Positions 10,469-20,769 of a DNA stretch of 64,000 nt are shown here, in pieces. The stretch spans positions 506,341-570,340 of the forward strand of contig MU004188.1 in the NCBI GenBank assembly GCA_010093605.1, read 5' to 3'. The translations under genes were made by a program, and so were the position numbers. Every line of letters starts with the position of its first letter. Within the stretch, counting starts at the first letter, position 1. The notes under the pieces were generated by a model. The model ran no database searches and was not told the DNA's origin. It saw only the letters and a program-made list of their open reading frames with translations. This DNA comes from Lophium mytilinum (taxonomy: Eukaryota > Ascomycota > Dothideomycetes > Mytilinidiales > Mytilinidiaceae).

Positions 10469-12146
10469 GATCGATCGCCTCCTCGCTACCCACCACCTAC
10501 TACCCAATCATATAATCTTTTCATGGTATATAATGGATTCAAGGCAGCGATATATTCTAACAAGCCAGCGAAGGTCTCGGTCAAGGGTGCTATCTGCGAC
10601 CTCGTCTCGTATTCAACAGTCTTGTACTGGATGGCTGGAGTTGGCTTCGACCGGTTCAGATTGATGCTTCACTGAAGGGACGACATGGAAGCTGAACGCC
10701 GATTCGAGCGACAAATCCAGCTCTGCCCATGGATACTTAGTACTGTGCCCTGGTTCTCTTTCTTATCTCATCGATGTTGAAGGGCGAACAGGCTGGTCCT
10801 ATTTCCTACAATTACCATTTCGTCTGGAGTTGGTTATAGCAATCCATACATCTTGTCTTTTCTCCATATTCTTCAGGTAGATCTGACGAACTATGCATAA
10901 TTGCATATCGCCCGTCCGACCCCAGCTTCAACTCTTAGGCACCCTATCTACGCACCGAAATCTTCGACGCCTTCTCATTTGCCGCACTTGGCACGCCCTC
11001 TGCCTACATCTAAAGACCCGTAGCCAGTCTGATGGATATCAAGCGTACTGGAGAAGATACGAGTAAACACCAAATGGCCTCGTTCCTGCAGACATGGACA
11101 TGCATGGACATGCTTTGTCATACTCCGCGGGATACCCAGTGGGGATGGAGCTCCGAAGGCCCGAACTTCGAAGCAGTCCATTTTAGCTGGAAGGGGCGGC
11201 GAAAGGGTACGTTCCGCTAAATGCCTACTCTAAATTGCCATAGCTTGGCGTGAGAACCGAGAGACACCGTCGCGAAGTGCTACCGTTCGGGATTGAGTCG
11301 AAGTGTTACAAAGAGTTCCAGGTCTAACCGTACAACAGCCTTGCGGTATACGAGGCATGCACATGGCGGGCCCTTTGAGTAGGTATTTCAAAGATTTGAC
11401 TTTCCTTTTCAGTGCTGCGACAATAGAATGAGGAGAGATGGAGGGCTTTTGTCCTCGGTCTCGATCGTCTTTCTACAAGGAGTTATAGATCCGACTGTTC
11501 AACGAGTCTTATGGTACACGCGGCGTGGACGCGGAATTATTCGGTGTGGTGGTATCTCGTCCCAAATTCATGGCTTCGAAATCGGGTCAGCATTTGACAT
11601 GTCGAGCTTGAGCCCATGAAACAATTTGAAGTACCAGCCTCACGTATATACGGTCTGCCGTTGCATGAAGTAACATTTCAAGCACCGTGATAGGAATTTA
11701 CGCAGTCAATAAACGAAAATCACGTGTCGACCACGTGCTCGCCACGTGCTACAGCCTGAGGTTGATTTCGGCCGTTTTAGTAGTCTTAAGGTGGATAGGT
11801 AGCAGCTGGACGCTGGATATGATCTGACTACAGTTATTGCATTCTCTGATCTATGTTGTGACCCAGCATGACTTACGACGATAGCGGAGACAGCTAGGAT
11901 CGAGCCGGGCTGCCAGTGTCTGTGGTACCTCAGCGAAGTCAAAGCTTGATCTCCTTGATGAGATTCCGTTGTATCCAGAATCTTGAAAACGCATTGGAGT
12001 GCTCTTGGCGGTGGTAGAACAGCGTGCTTGCATGGAACTGACTTGAAATATCACAGCCCGGTGTATCATATACCAAGCTATACCGCTGAAACCCTCTCCT
12101 CAACGCCAACGCCCAGATGAAAACCTTCTGCTCCAAATTCTAGATC
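10469..12146. other. Long gap between two convergent genes
   Basis: 1.7 kb without a recognisable gene. Open frames are all under 80 codons and mostly lack ATG starts. It contains a cluster of three CACGTG sites (see 11721-11748), which is unexpected between two 3' ends, so an unannotated RNA or small gene is possible. Confidence 0.5.
11721..11748. promoter_or_regulatory. Cluster of three E-boxes (CACGTG) at 11-bp spacing
   Basis: Perfect CACGTG palindromes start at 11721, 11732 and 11743, roughly one helical turn apart. CACGTG is the site for fungal bHLH factors of the Cbf1, Pho4 and SREBP classes. No coding start lies nearby; both flanking genes end toward this gap. Confidence 0.45.
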
Positions 12147-12881
12147 TCAGCCCCTGAGGGCTTGGAGTCGTCCCTTCATCTCCTTTAATTCTTCCTCGTT
12201 GTTCTCCTCCGTGACAGGCACTGTCGGTACGCTATCCACAGGCTTCTCCGCACTCGCCGGCAGCCGGTCCTTCAGGATCTCACCCAGTATCTTGTCCACT
12301 TCCGCCTCGGCCGCATCATCCTCGCCCTCCAACAGCTCGCTATCCGGTAAACTGTCCCCCACCATCTCCTCAATGATCCCCGCCCGCACCAGCTCCTGAC
12401 TCAGCTCTCTCATTGTGCCGGTCAACTCTGGCAGCCGCACCAGTGAATTCACATCTTTCATGATGCCTGTGCTCGCGCGAAGACTACCCTCGATCTTGCG
12501 CACCGAGAAGGCCTCATTGACTTGCATCTGCACGCTCTGTAGCTGGGCCTTGCCTGTTAGGAGGCGGCTGTTCTGTTTCCGGATAGTGATGAGGCTGCGA
12601 GCGAATTCGCGAGTGGCATCTCGCTCACGTATGGCTGCGCCGGAGTTGGGAGAGGCCCTTTGGGCGCGCTTCGAGTGTTCCACGATTAGAGCTTTGGCCT
12701 TGGTTTCGGCGGTTTTGAAGCCCTGGATTTCGCGTTCGAGTTTGCGGACGTTGGAGCGGACGAGGGCGTTGCATTTCCGTTTCTGAATCAGTTGATTAGC
12801 TGTGGTTGGTAGAGTAAGAGATGTAGTAGGCACCTGTTCTTCTGGAGTGGGCTTCCAGAGGAGACCACGGATGGTCTCCAT
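12147..12881 (-). CDS. VPS24: ESCRT-III subunit Vps24/CHMP3
   Basis: Two exons (12881-12834 and 12782-12147) give 227 residues, the usual Vps24 length. The 51-nt intron keeps the frame, but splicing restores the expected N-terminus: METIRGLLWKP..EEQ joined to KRKCNALVRSN. The protein starts with the basic helix 1 region (KCNALVRSNVRKLEREI) and has the family signature SLVRLPELTGTMRELSQELV. It ends in an acidic region and a C-terminal helix (EELKEMKGRLQALRG) that fits a MIM1-type helix binding Vps4 MIT domains. It caps or co-polymerises Snf7 filaments on endosomes during multivesicular body formation. Its 5' end faces p23/SBA1 across about 600 bp. Confidence 0.93.
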   Translation of the reverse strand: METIRGLLWKPTPEEQVPTTSLTLPTTANQLIQKRKCNALVRSNVRKLEREIQGFKTAETKAKALIVEHSKRAQRASPNSGAAIRERDATREFARSLITIRKQNSRLLTGKAQLQSVQMQVNEAFSVRKIEGSLRASTGIMKDVNSLVRLPELTGTMRELSQELVRAGIIEEMVGDSLPDSELLEGEDDAAEAEVDKILGEILKDRLPASAEKPVDSVPTVPVTEENNEEELKEMKGRLQALRG

Positions 12882-13478
12882 GGCGCACCGTGGGTACGGT
12901 CAGTGCTGCAAGGCCGGAAGGAAGTTCGGCTGTGTTTGATGTAGAAATTGGGAAGTGTCTTCACTCTTATGGCGCTTTATGGGAGGCTCCTAGGTGCTAT
13001 GATGGGTTCGCAGTGAGACTTGTTGGCGCGGGAGAGTTGCAGCGGGAGCCGCGCCGACCACTGACGTTTGAGGGCGGGGCAGCTCCGACTTCGAGTCTTT
13101 CAAGCTGGTCAATTTGTGCGCAAAGAGTGTGCAAGGCGTGCATATTGTTTCACTCGGAGCACTATGTTCCCTCTGATAATATTCTCAAGTTCCGGCTGCG
13201 AAAATGGGGCGCATTTCCTGTCGACGGCGTCACGATCGGCTCGCATTTCGATTGCCTTCCACAAACATCTCTCCAGCCTTGAGGCGCTAGTAAAAGGTGC
13301 AGCAGCCCTGGACCCTCCTCTACTCCTCTCGTCTCGTCTGCTTCGACATCTCTCTTCACCAACCACCACTCTCTCACTTACACTGCTACACTCGGCTACC
13401 ACCTGAGCCTCTCGAGCCAACAACAAAAACACCGCCGTCCTCTCTGTGCGACGCCCACACCCCCGCCTTTCCATCAAT
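12882..13478. promoter_or_regulatory. Shared intergenic region, VPS24 / p23
   Basis: About 600 bases between two divergent starts. The last 150 bases before 13479 are pyrimidine-rich (ctcct, tctcttcacc, cactctctcac), typical of a fungal promoter and 5' leader. No other gene was seen. Confidence 0.5.
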
Positions 13479-14343
13479 ATGGCTTCTCAAACCCTCACTC
13501 CCGAAGGTAAGCTCCTCTCACTCCCTGACGTCTATAGCCGCCATGGCCGACGATACAATGTTCTACGTCCGCGTGACTAACATGTTCAAGTCCTCTGGGC
13601 TCAGCGGTCTTCCTCCACCGATGCCACCAAGAACTACATATATATCAATGTGGTAGTGCCCAACGTTTCAGAGTCAGACCTGAAATTGGATTTGCAACCT
13701 ACTAAACTCACCTTCACCGGCACTTCCGCCTCCAAGCACAAGACCTACCACGTTGAGCTGGAGTTCTTTGCCGAGATCGACCCAAAGGAGTCCAAGACCA
13801 TTAATTCGGGGCAAACTGTCGAGTTGGTGCTGCGAAAGAAGGAGCTGAACGAGGCATACTGGCCGCGCCTTCTTAAGGACTCGAGGAAGATGCATTTCCT
13901 GAAGACCGACTTTAACAAGGTGAGTTTTCAAAATCGACTCTTTTCGATGTCGAGTTAGGCTAACATCCGCGCAGTGGGTCCCTGAGGAAGAACAAGACGA
14001 GACCCCCGAAGACGACGAGTACATGAACAAGATGAACCCCATGGGCGGTGAGGGTGGAGGCGAAGGCGGCTTCGGCGGCATCGATTTCTCGAAGCTCGGC
14101 GCCGGTGGCATGGGCGGGATGGGAGGCATGGCCGGTCTGGAAGGCTTGGGTGGCATGGGCGGCATGGGTGGCCTGCCCGACCTGCAAGACATGGCGGAGA
14201 ACGGCGAAGACAGCAGCCCGAGCGACGACGACGACGATGAGATGCCCGCGCTGGAGGGCGACGACGAGAAGCCTGCTGCCGCTTCCACCACGAAAGAAGC
14301 CCCCGCCCCCGCGGCTGCTGCCAAGATCCAGGAAGTCGAGTAG
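13479..14343 (+). CDS. SBA1: Hsp90 co-chaperone p23 (Sba1/Wos2), CS domain
   Basis: Three exons (13479-13506, 13591-13919, 13975-14343) give 241 residues. The start MASQTLTPEVLWAQRSS has the tryptophan-containing beginning typical of p23. The CS domain fills residues ~7-115 (KNYIYINVVVPNV, KLTFTG, YHVELEFFAEI, VELVLRKKE, YWPRLLKD), ending at the conserved FNKWVPEEEQ. The rest is a Gly/Met-rich spacer (GGMGGMGG repeats, about residues 145-180), then an acidic DDDDDE stretch and an Ala-rich tail. p23 binds the closed N-terminal domains of ATP-bound Hsp90 and slows ATP hydrolysis; the tail gives passive chaperone activity. The first coding exon is only 28 nt. Confidence 0.94.
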
Positions 14344-14778
14344 ATATTCCGCGCGCATCTCTAGGTTTTGGCGTCTTGAATAGGGGCAGCGCGTCTTTCT
14401 TGACAAAAGACTAGGTGGGAGTCAAAAATAGGGTAATGGTCTGATTGCAAGTGGCGGTGGGTGGTACATGCTTTTTCATCATCGTGGGAGACGGCTTGGA
14501 CTGTTGTGGATTGAGATCAAGCTTTGTGATATATGCCCTAGCAAGTAGTCCTCTATTGAACGACTGATCAATCTCTCCTAATATCTTATGCACATGGCTG
14601 AATGCTTATAACAACTCTATTATCGAGATATGTCAATCTCCTCTCGCTCTCTATGCTGACGTCTAAATGCTTATGACTGGTCCTCTATTTAACGATATGG
14701 CAACCTCCTCTCATTGCCCATCCTGAGCCAGACGACTGCTGTAAATGCCCACCCCTAACGCCCGTGACTAGCCTACCT
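14344..14778. other. 3' flanks of convergent p23 and HAD genes
   Basis: About 435 bases. Two similar segments containing ttatgactggtcctctatt/tctattgaacgactgatc-like sequence are present, but no gene is evident. Confidence 0.5.
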
Positions 14779-15776
14779 CTATATCCCGTCTACCACCGGC
14801 TCCACATTCTCCTTCTCCTTCTCCCCACCCACCTCAATGCCGTAACTCGCATACGGAAACCCCTCCAACGTCTCCAACAACCGCGCCCACCCATCATCCA
14901 ACTCCCCCGGCTGCCCCTTCACCCTCACCCCCTCCACCCTCGCCACCCCATCCACCTCCTCATCCACATGCGCCCCCGTCAACCCCGCCAACACCTCCCT
15001 CTCCCGCCCTCTATACTCCTCCCGCAACCCCGGATGCGGACACCACACCACCTGCATTCCCGCTCTTCTTCCACTCTCCACCCCCGGCACGCTGTCCTCA
15101 AACACCAGACACTCCTCCGGCCTGACCTCCACCTCCCCCTTCGCCCGCAGATCCACATTGATCGTCTCCAGCGCCAGCAAATAGATATCCGGCGCCGGCT
15201 TCCCGCGCCCCTTGGCGATGCGCGGGTCGTCGCCGAGCACGCGGTGGCGCTGGGCGAAGACGGCGAAGAGGTCCGCGAGGTGGTTCGTCTTGAGGTGGAA
15301 GTTTGCCTCGTGGGAGGAGGTGGCGAGGGCGATGTGGGTGGAGGAGGTGGAGAGAGTGCGCAGTAGGGCGGGCACGCCGGGGAGCGGTTTTGTGCTGGGG
15401 AAGTGCTGGCGCTGCAGGGCGGAGATTTTGGCGGTGAAGTCGGCGGGGGAGATGGGGAGGTGTGCCCATTCTTGGAAGATGCGTTGGGACTGGAAGGGGT
15501 GTTAGAAGGGGGTGTTGGATAGGGGTGGGGTGATGTATGTACTTCGGGGCCGGGGCGGCCTTGGAGTTGGGCTTTTATGCTCCAGGGGAGTTTGGGGCGG
15601 CCGTATTCGGCGAGGACGGCGTTGGTGCAGATGGAGTAGAGGTCTTCGGAGTCGATTAGGAGGCCGTCCATGTCGAAGAGGCAGGCCCGTATGGGCGGAG
15701 GGGTGCTATGGTGGGGTTAGATTTTAGGAGTCAATTGATTTTGGAGGTGCTCTACGTACTTTGGGGATTTAGACAT
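14779..15776 (-). CDS. HAD-superfamily sugar-phosphatase-like hydrolase
   Basis: Three exons (15776-15760, 15705-15543, 15489-14779) give 296 residues. All four HAD motifs are visible: motif I LFDMDGLLIDSE with the two catalytic Asp, motif II LATSSH, motif III Lys in GKPAPDIYLLAL, and motif IV VFEDSVPGV. The cap between motifs I and II is a small helical C1 cap, as in pseudouridine-5'-phosphatase (GS1/HDHD1) and yeast glycerol-3-phosphate and 2-deoxyglucose-6-phosphate phosphatases. The substrate cannot be read from sequence. A C-terminal extension after about residue 250 (ELDDGWARLLETLEGFPYAS) is common in fungal members. A TPR gene lies head-to-head 216 bp away. Confidence 0.9.
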
Positions 15777-15992
15777 TTTGTCTGTAGATATACTGAGTAA
15801 GTTAGAGCGGAGGTTGAGAATGTAGTGATCGTGTATGGTGGTGAAGACTATATGCTTCCTTCGAAATAAAATTTATAGCTCAACCACTCGTACGAAGTAC
15901 TCCGAGCTTCGCACGGACCCCACCTCCCGTGGTACAACTGACGTCGCCGGAGAGCTTTGGAGCTTCAACAGCTACCACAACCAAACGCGAAC

Positions 15993-16845
15993 ATGGATAC
16001 TCCCTCAGAAACAGAACCCTCAAAGACCCGCAACACCCTCAAACCAGAAGCAGACGAAGAACCAACCTCCGTCCGCTTCTCCCCCGAAGAAGAAGCCGTA
16101 AATCCAGCCCCACCATCTTCTTCAATACATTCTCTGACCTCGCCTTGAGTCTCTCGTCGCAGAAACCACCACGGAGAAAACAACCGCCAATGCCCTCTTC
16201 AGCAAAGGCGACTTCTCCTCCGCCATCCAAGGGTACAACAAAGCCCTAGGCGTATGCCCCACCTACCTCGACTACGACGTCGCCGTCCTCCGCAGTAACA
16301 TCTCCGCATGCCACCTCAAACTCTTAGACTGGAAGGCCGCGATTAGCTCTGCCACCGAGGCGTTAGAGGCGCTAGACCGACTCGACCCTCCGCCTAAGAA
16401 ACCGAAACCTGGCGATGACGCTGCAGAGGCGGTGGTGGAAGAGGTGGACGACGACACGGCGAGCAAGATCGAGGCCCTGAATCGCAGCGGCCGCTCACGA
16501 GACGACATACAAAAGCTCCGCGCGAAAGCACTGCTTCGACGCGCAAAGGCACGGCAGGAGACGGGGGGATGGGCGTCGTTGCAGGGCGCGGACGAGGATT
16601 ATAAAGTGTTGGCTGCTATGCCGAACCTGACGCCGCTGGATAGGAGGACGGTGCAAGATGCGCTGAGGACACTGCCGCCGAGATTGGAAGAGGCGAAGCA
16701 GAAGGAGATGGGTGAGATGATGGGGAAGCTGAAACAGTTAGGGAATGGGATCCTAAAGCCATTTGGACTGTCGACGGATAATTTCAACTTCGTGAAGGAT
16801 GAGTCGTCGGGTGGGTATAGTATGAACTTTGATCAAGGAAGGTAA
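15993..16845 (+). CDS. TTC1-like tetratricopeptide repeat protein
   Basis: Two exons (15993-16097 and 16150-16845; 52-nt intron, CTGAC branch) give 266 residues. After a polar start (MDTPSETEPSK), the TPR region begins at ANALFSKGDFSSAIQGYNKAL, continues with VLRSNISACHLKLLDWKAAI..ATEAL and, after an acidic insertion, KLRAKALLRRAKARQE. The C-terminus is the conserved block EEAKQKEMGEMMGKLKQLGNGILKPFGLSTDNF, the hallmark of the TTC1 family. These are Hsp70/Hsp90-binding TPR adaptors; the exact fungal role is not established. Without splicing, the first frame stops at 16148. Confidence 0.87.
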
Positions 16846-17208
16846 GAAGAAGGGGGTCCGGTGGAAAGCTGGAGGCGTAACAGCACGAAAAGGTATGGAG
16901 CAGGCTTCACGTAGTAATGAAGACGGATCGAAAGAACGCTCATATACCCGACTGGATCAATGAGCGCAATAAAGGCTGTAGTAGAAGGATGAAATAATCA
17001 ACGGAAGGGGTGATCAAGTCTAGCTGCATCCAGGAAGCACGACTGGAAGGTCAAACGTACCCCTCGCTGATTGCTTCCCGTTTTTTCTCCTCACTCAGAA
17101 CCTTTTGTTAAAGTATAAACACGATTACTTGTTCTTTTCGCATCACTATCCGCACACATCCTGTCTCCGCTACAACATAACTTCAACCCTTCTCTTCCAA
17201 CGACAACC
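16846..17208. other. Intergenic, promoter of the small coiled-coil gene
   Basis: 363 bases. The last 80 before 17209 are pyrimidine-rich (tcaacccttctcttcc), typical of a fungal 5' leader. Nothing else was recognised. Confidence 0.5.
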
Positions 17209-17604
17209 ATGCCCCCTCTCGACTACGAGCAGCAGCTATGTTCACACTGCAACGAAAACCACTACATCGTGAACCCAGGCGCAGAAGCCCTCATCTTTGC
17301 GGTCCTACAGGAGAAGCAGACGAAGCTGGGAGAAGACAACGAGGTCATTCTTGCTGTGGAAGTGCTACAGAGTCATACGCAATCGCTTAAATGCCAGATC
17401 GCCATTGCGAAGAAGGAACACCAGGCATCGAGAGATGACATGCAAATTAGGGCGAATGAAAGGGTCGCCTTAATCAAGCGGCGGGAAGCCGAGATTGATT
17501 CGGAGACTAAGCAGTTCGAAGCTGAGAGAGAGGCATGGAGAGTCGCGAGACTGGGTATTATTGAAGCTTTGAAGCCGGTTAGGAAGTACGCTGTGCCACA
17601 GTAG
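17209..17604 (+). CDS. Small coiled-coil protein of unknown function
   Basis: Single exon, 131 residues, with a good start context (acaaccATGcc) behind a pyrimidine-rich leader. The N-terminus has one Cys pair with spacing CSHC followed by NENH, possibly a partial metal site. Residues ~35-115 are strongly charged and heptad-like (ILAVEVLQSHTQSLK, RVALIKRREAEIDSETKQFEAEREAW), consistent with one long coiled coil. I do not recognise a family. It is probably a real but lineage-restricted gene, supported only by frame, leader and composition. Confidence 0.55.
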   Translation: MPPLDYEQQLCSHCNENHYIVNPGAEALIFAVLQEKQTKLGEDNEVILAVEVLQSHTQSLKCQIAIAKKEHQASRDDMQIRANERVALIKRREAEIDSETKQFEAEREAWRVARLGIIEALKPVRKYAVPQ

Positions 17605-17871
17605 GGTGACCGTTCGGGGTGCACTGACGATGGATGGTACACTACACACCGCGGAAAGCTGCACAGGGTGAAGGGCACATCATTCATCAATTCCCAGCAC
17701 TGTGTAGTGTATACATGTAATGCAATACCATCCCATCCCTTGATCTTTGTATCATCACGTGCGTCCCACTTTCCCCAGAATGTTCAGCCTTATGGCGCTA
17801 ACCACCATGCCTAAATCTTAACTTTATCCAACCACTTCCTCCAAACTCTATTGCCATCCACAACACCCACG

Positions 17872-19143
17872 ATGGACCCCTCCACCCCGTCCTCGGCCTC
17901 ACCGTCGCGGACCTCAACCCCAAACCCAGCCACAGCCTCGCGCTTCACCTCCCAAGCCGCCACCGCCGAAGACCTACTCAAAGAACAAACCGTCGGCCTC
18001 GTGCACCTCTCCGACTTCCGCAAGCGCCGCGCCGAGGCCCTCGACCGGAAAGACAGGGAGCGCGCAGATGCAGCTCTCGTCGCGAACTCGAATCAGGGGA
18101 CACCGAGCGCGTCTGGCGCGAGCACGCCACGCGACGGGTAAGTGAAACTCGTTCTCAAGCTATGCGATGGAGCGGAGCTGACTGTTAAAGTACAGAGCAT
18201 CGACGCCGCGGCCCCTGAAGAAGAAGCGGAAGAATCCTGCGAAGGGTAAACTATCGTTTGGTTTCGAGGACGACGAGGATACGGGTGACAGTGCGGTGCC
18301 GACGCCCCGGTCGGCTACGCCAAATGAGCAGGGCGCTAGTGATGGCGGAGAGGAGAATGGGACTGTGGTTAAGAAGAAGATGGGCCCGAATGCGGGGGTG
18401 AAGTTTGTGCCGAAGGCGATGTCGAAGTCGGCGTTGTTGAGGGAGGCGCAGACGAGGGAGCAGTTGCGGAAAGAGTTTATATTGATGCGGGATGCGGTTA
18501 AGGCGACGGAGATGTTGCTGCCGTTTGTGTTCTATGATGGGACGAATATACCCGGGGGCGTCTGTCGGGTGAAGAAGGGAGATCCGATCTGGCTCTTCCT
18601 GGACAAGGCGAGGAAAGTTGGAGCGGAGACGGGTGGTGGTGGTGGAGACAAGAGTAGGAGGGAATGGGCAAGAGTTGGTGTGGATGATTTGATGCTTGTA
18701 AGAGGGGAGATCATAATTCCGCATGTAAGTGACAGCTGCTATTCGGCGTCAAGGAGAGGATGATGCTAATTCAAAGACAGCACTACGAGTTCTACTATTT
18801 CATGGCGAACGCCACAATTGGCTTCGATGGCCCGCTGTTCAATTACTCGGCACAGCCCACGGCCGCTACGCCTGTGTCAACGGAATCGACACCTATAGAC
18901 CCCGCTACCTTCGACCCTCTTGCCCGGCCCGAAAAGAAAAAAGAGAAGAAGTCGTTCATTCCAGACTCCGAGTTGGAAGGCTCTACTGAGGATCCTACGG
19001 TGACGAAGGTGGTGGATCGACGCTGGTACGAGCGGAATAAGCATATCTTCCCGGCGAGTGTGTGGGAGGACTACGATCCGGGCAAGGATTATAGCAAGGG
19101 GCATAGGAAGGACACGGAAGGCAATTCGTTCTTCTTCTCATGA
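17872..19143 (+). CDS. XAP5/FAM50 family nuclear protein
   Basis: Three exons (17872-18137, 18196-18724, 18781-19143) give 385 residues. An upstream in-frame TTG at 17851 is ignored in favour of the ATG. The N-terminus is low complexity; then come VHLSDFRKRRAEAL, a basic stretch (RPLKKKRKNPAKGKLSF), and the XAP5 core: LREFILMRDAVKATEMLLPFVFYDGTNIPG-type sequence, KGDPIWLFLDKAR, WARVGVDDLMLVRGEIIIPHHYEFYYF. The very conserved end is DRRWYERNKHIFPASVWEDYDP. The family is nuclear and linked to chromatin and splicing-related functions in plants and animals; its biochemical activity is not known. Confidence 0.92.
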
Positions 19144-19229
19144 GCGTAATATGGACACACTGCCTGCGGGTTTTGCATCAAGCAAGCGATGAGTAAAGAT
19201 GCCTCTAATACCCGATTCCCATAGAACAG

Positions 19230-20548
19230 CTAAAAGAGCCACTCATCTAAGCATTCTCTCTCCCTGGCAAATTTTCCGCTCCGTTTCCCAATCATACTCC
19301 CGCTCAATTCAAAAACTCGATCCGTCTGTGTCATCCTAAGAGAATTGGTGCGGGGTGGTCGTTGAAGATGAGGCCGGAGACCCTTTCCAAAATTATCTGC
19401 ACAGAGCAGGCCGATTATCAGTGTGGTAAAGGCTAGCAGCATAGTCATGGCGCCAAAAGTTGTTAAGGAGCCGAGGTTGGGTCTCGTATCATCTGTCACA
19501 GTTTGGTAGGCCTTAGCAAGTTTGTATGCGAAGTACGCCATGACAGCTAGCTGAGAGAACTATGAGAGAACATGGGTCAGAGACTATAGCTTTTAAAGCT
19601 AGATTTGGATGTTCTTATACACACCGCACACCATAGTGCCCCGATCCTCGACTCTCTTCGAGTATAGAAGGCAGGAAGCATTACGATCACTATGAGAATA
19701 GGCATCGCAGCCACAGCTACCCAGCCCTCACTGCTTATTAGAAACGGAGGAATGATCAAGAACTGGATGTTGTACGCGAGAAAGAAAAAGACATCGACTT
19801 TCAGCATTATCAAATAAATCTATTGCGGGATGTTTGTTAGTGATTGTCAAGGTGGAGTAGAATTGAGGTTACCCTACTAGACCTACTTGAAATGTAAGGT
19901 ATCGTCGTCTAAGCCGGAGGTCAGCAGCGATGGATTTCACTATCGACCAACCATAGGTATGGTATAATTTGTACGCAAAGAACCCAAGTAAGACCGTCGC
20001 CAAGGAGACCACAGATATGATGATGTCGAGCATTACATCCATCTTGTGGGAAAATCCTTCTGGATAACCCGGGATTTCCTCGATGTTTTTGAAGATGGCG
20101 TTTAGCTGATTTCGTTGGATGACCGCAAAGTAGACAATCCCGAAATTGTATATGACCGTCGCAACTAGCTGAAAGCAGTTCTCTAGCCTGATTGCATCCC
20201 AGGTAATGATGAGCTGATAACTGAATCCGAGTATGAAGACGGATAGATCACAAGCCACTGGCCGGAGGTTTGGTCTTCGAATCACCTCAACATATGAGCC
20301 ATTGTTTCCGGAATCCAAGACCAAAGCCGAAAGCTTATTGGCTTCGCGTAAGATATGTCTGATTGTGCCATGGAATATTAGCCTCGAGCGCTCAAAGTTG
20401 AAAAGTGTTGCCTAATTGAAGCATACCCTTGTATACCTAGCACGATGGCTGCTTGAGCAAGTACAGTCACTATGAACAAGACTGCCGCGACTATATCGAA
20501 CTTGGACCGGTACCAGCGTAGCAAACGAGGTAAGCACGTTACCGCCAT
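19230..20548 (-). CDS. UPF0658-type Golgi membrane protein
   Basis: Four exons (20548-20427, 20358-19887, 19819-19625, 19550-19230) give 369 residues, with CTAAC or CTGAC branches in most introns. Seven or so hydrophobic segments are visible. Conserved-looking stretches are AIRLENCFQLVATVIYNFG, SIAADLRLRRRYLTFQ followed by IYLIMLKVDVFFFLAYNIQ, FYTRRESRIG, and LGSLTTFGAMTMLLAFTT, which match my memory of the fungal UPF0658 family (S. pombe C23H3.04-type). A short basic tail follows. Function is unknown; Golgi location is known for the family. The start is uncertain: the frame is open upstream of the ATG at 20548, but only from a TTG. The HET gene starts 221 bp away in the other direction. Confidence 0.82.
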
Positions 20549-20769
20549 CGCATTTTCTCTTTTCCAGGAACAAATTTCCAAGTGGGTGATGGACAAGGCT
20601 GAGGTTTATATGAAAGCGTCGATCACTAACTACAATAAGCGTAAGCAATGCGGCTGCACTGCGCCACAGCCTTGTATCACTCCATGACCCTCAGCTCTTT
20701 TCCTGCGTCTGCTAGAAAAAGCTCCAAAATCATATCTTGTGTGCGCAGATTACAACGTCTTTGCGAGGA

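Noticed and set aside
13674-14406. Minus-strand frames opposite p23
   Set aside because: Pro/Met and Gly/His-rich antisense of the GGM repeat and acidic tail.
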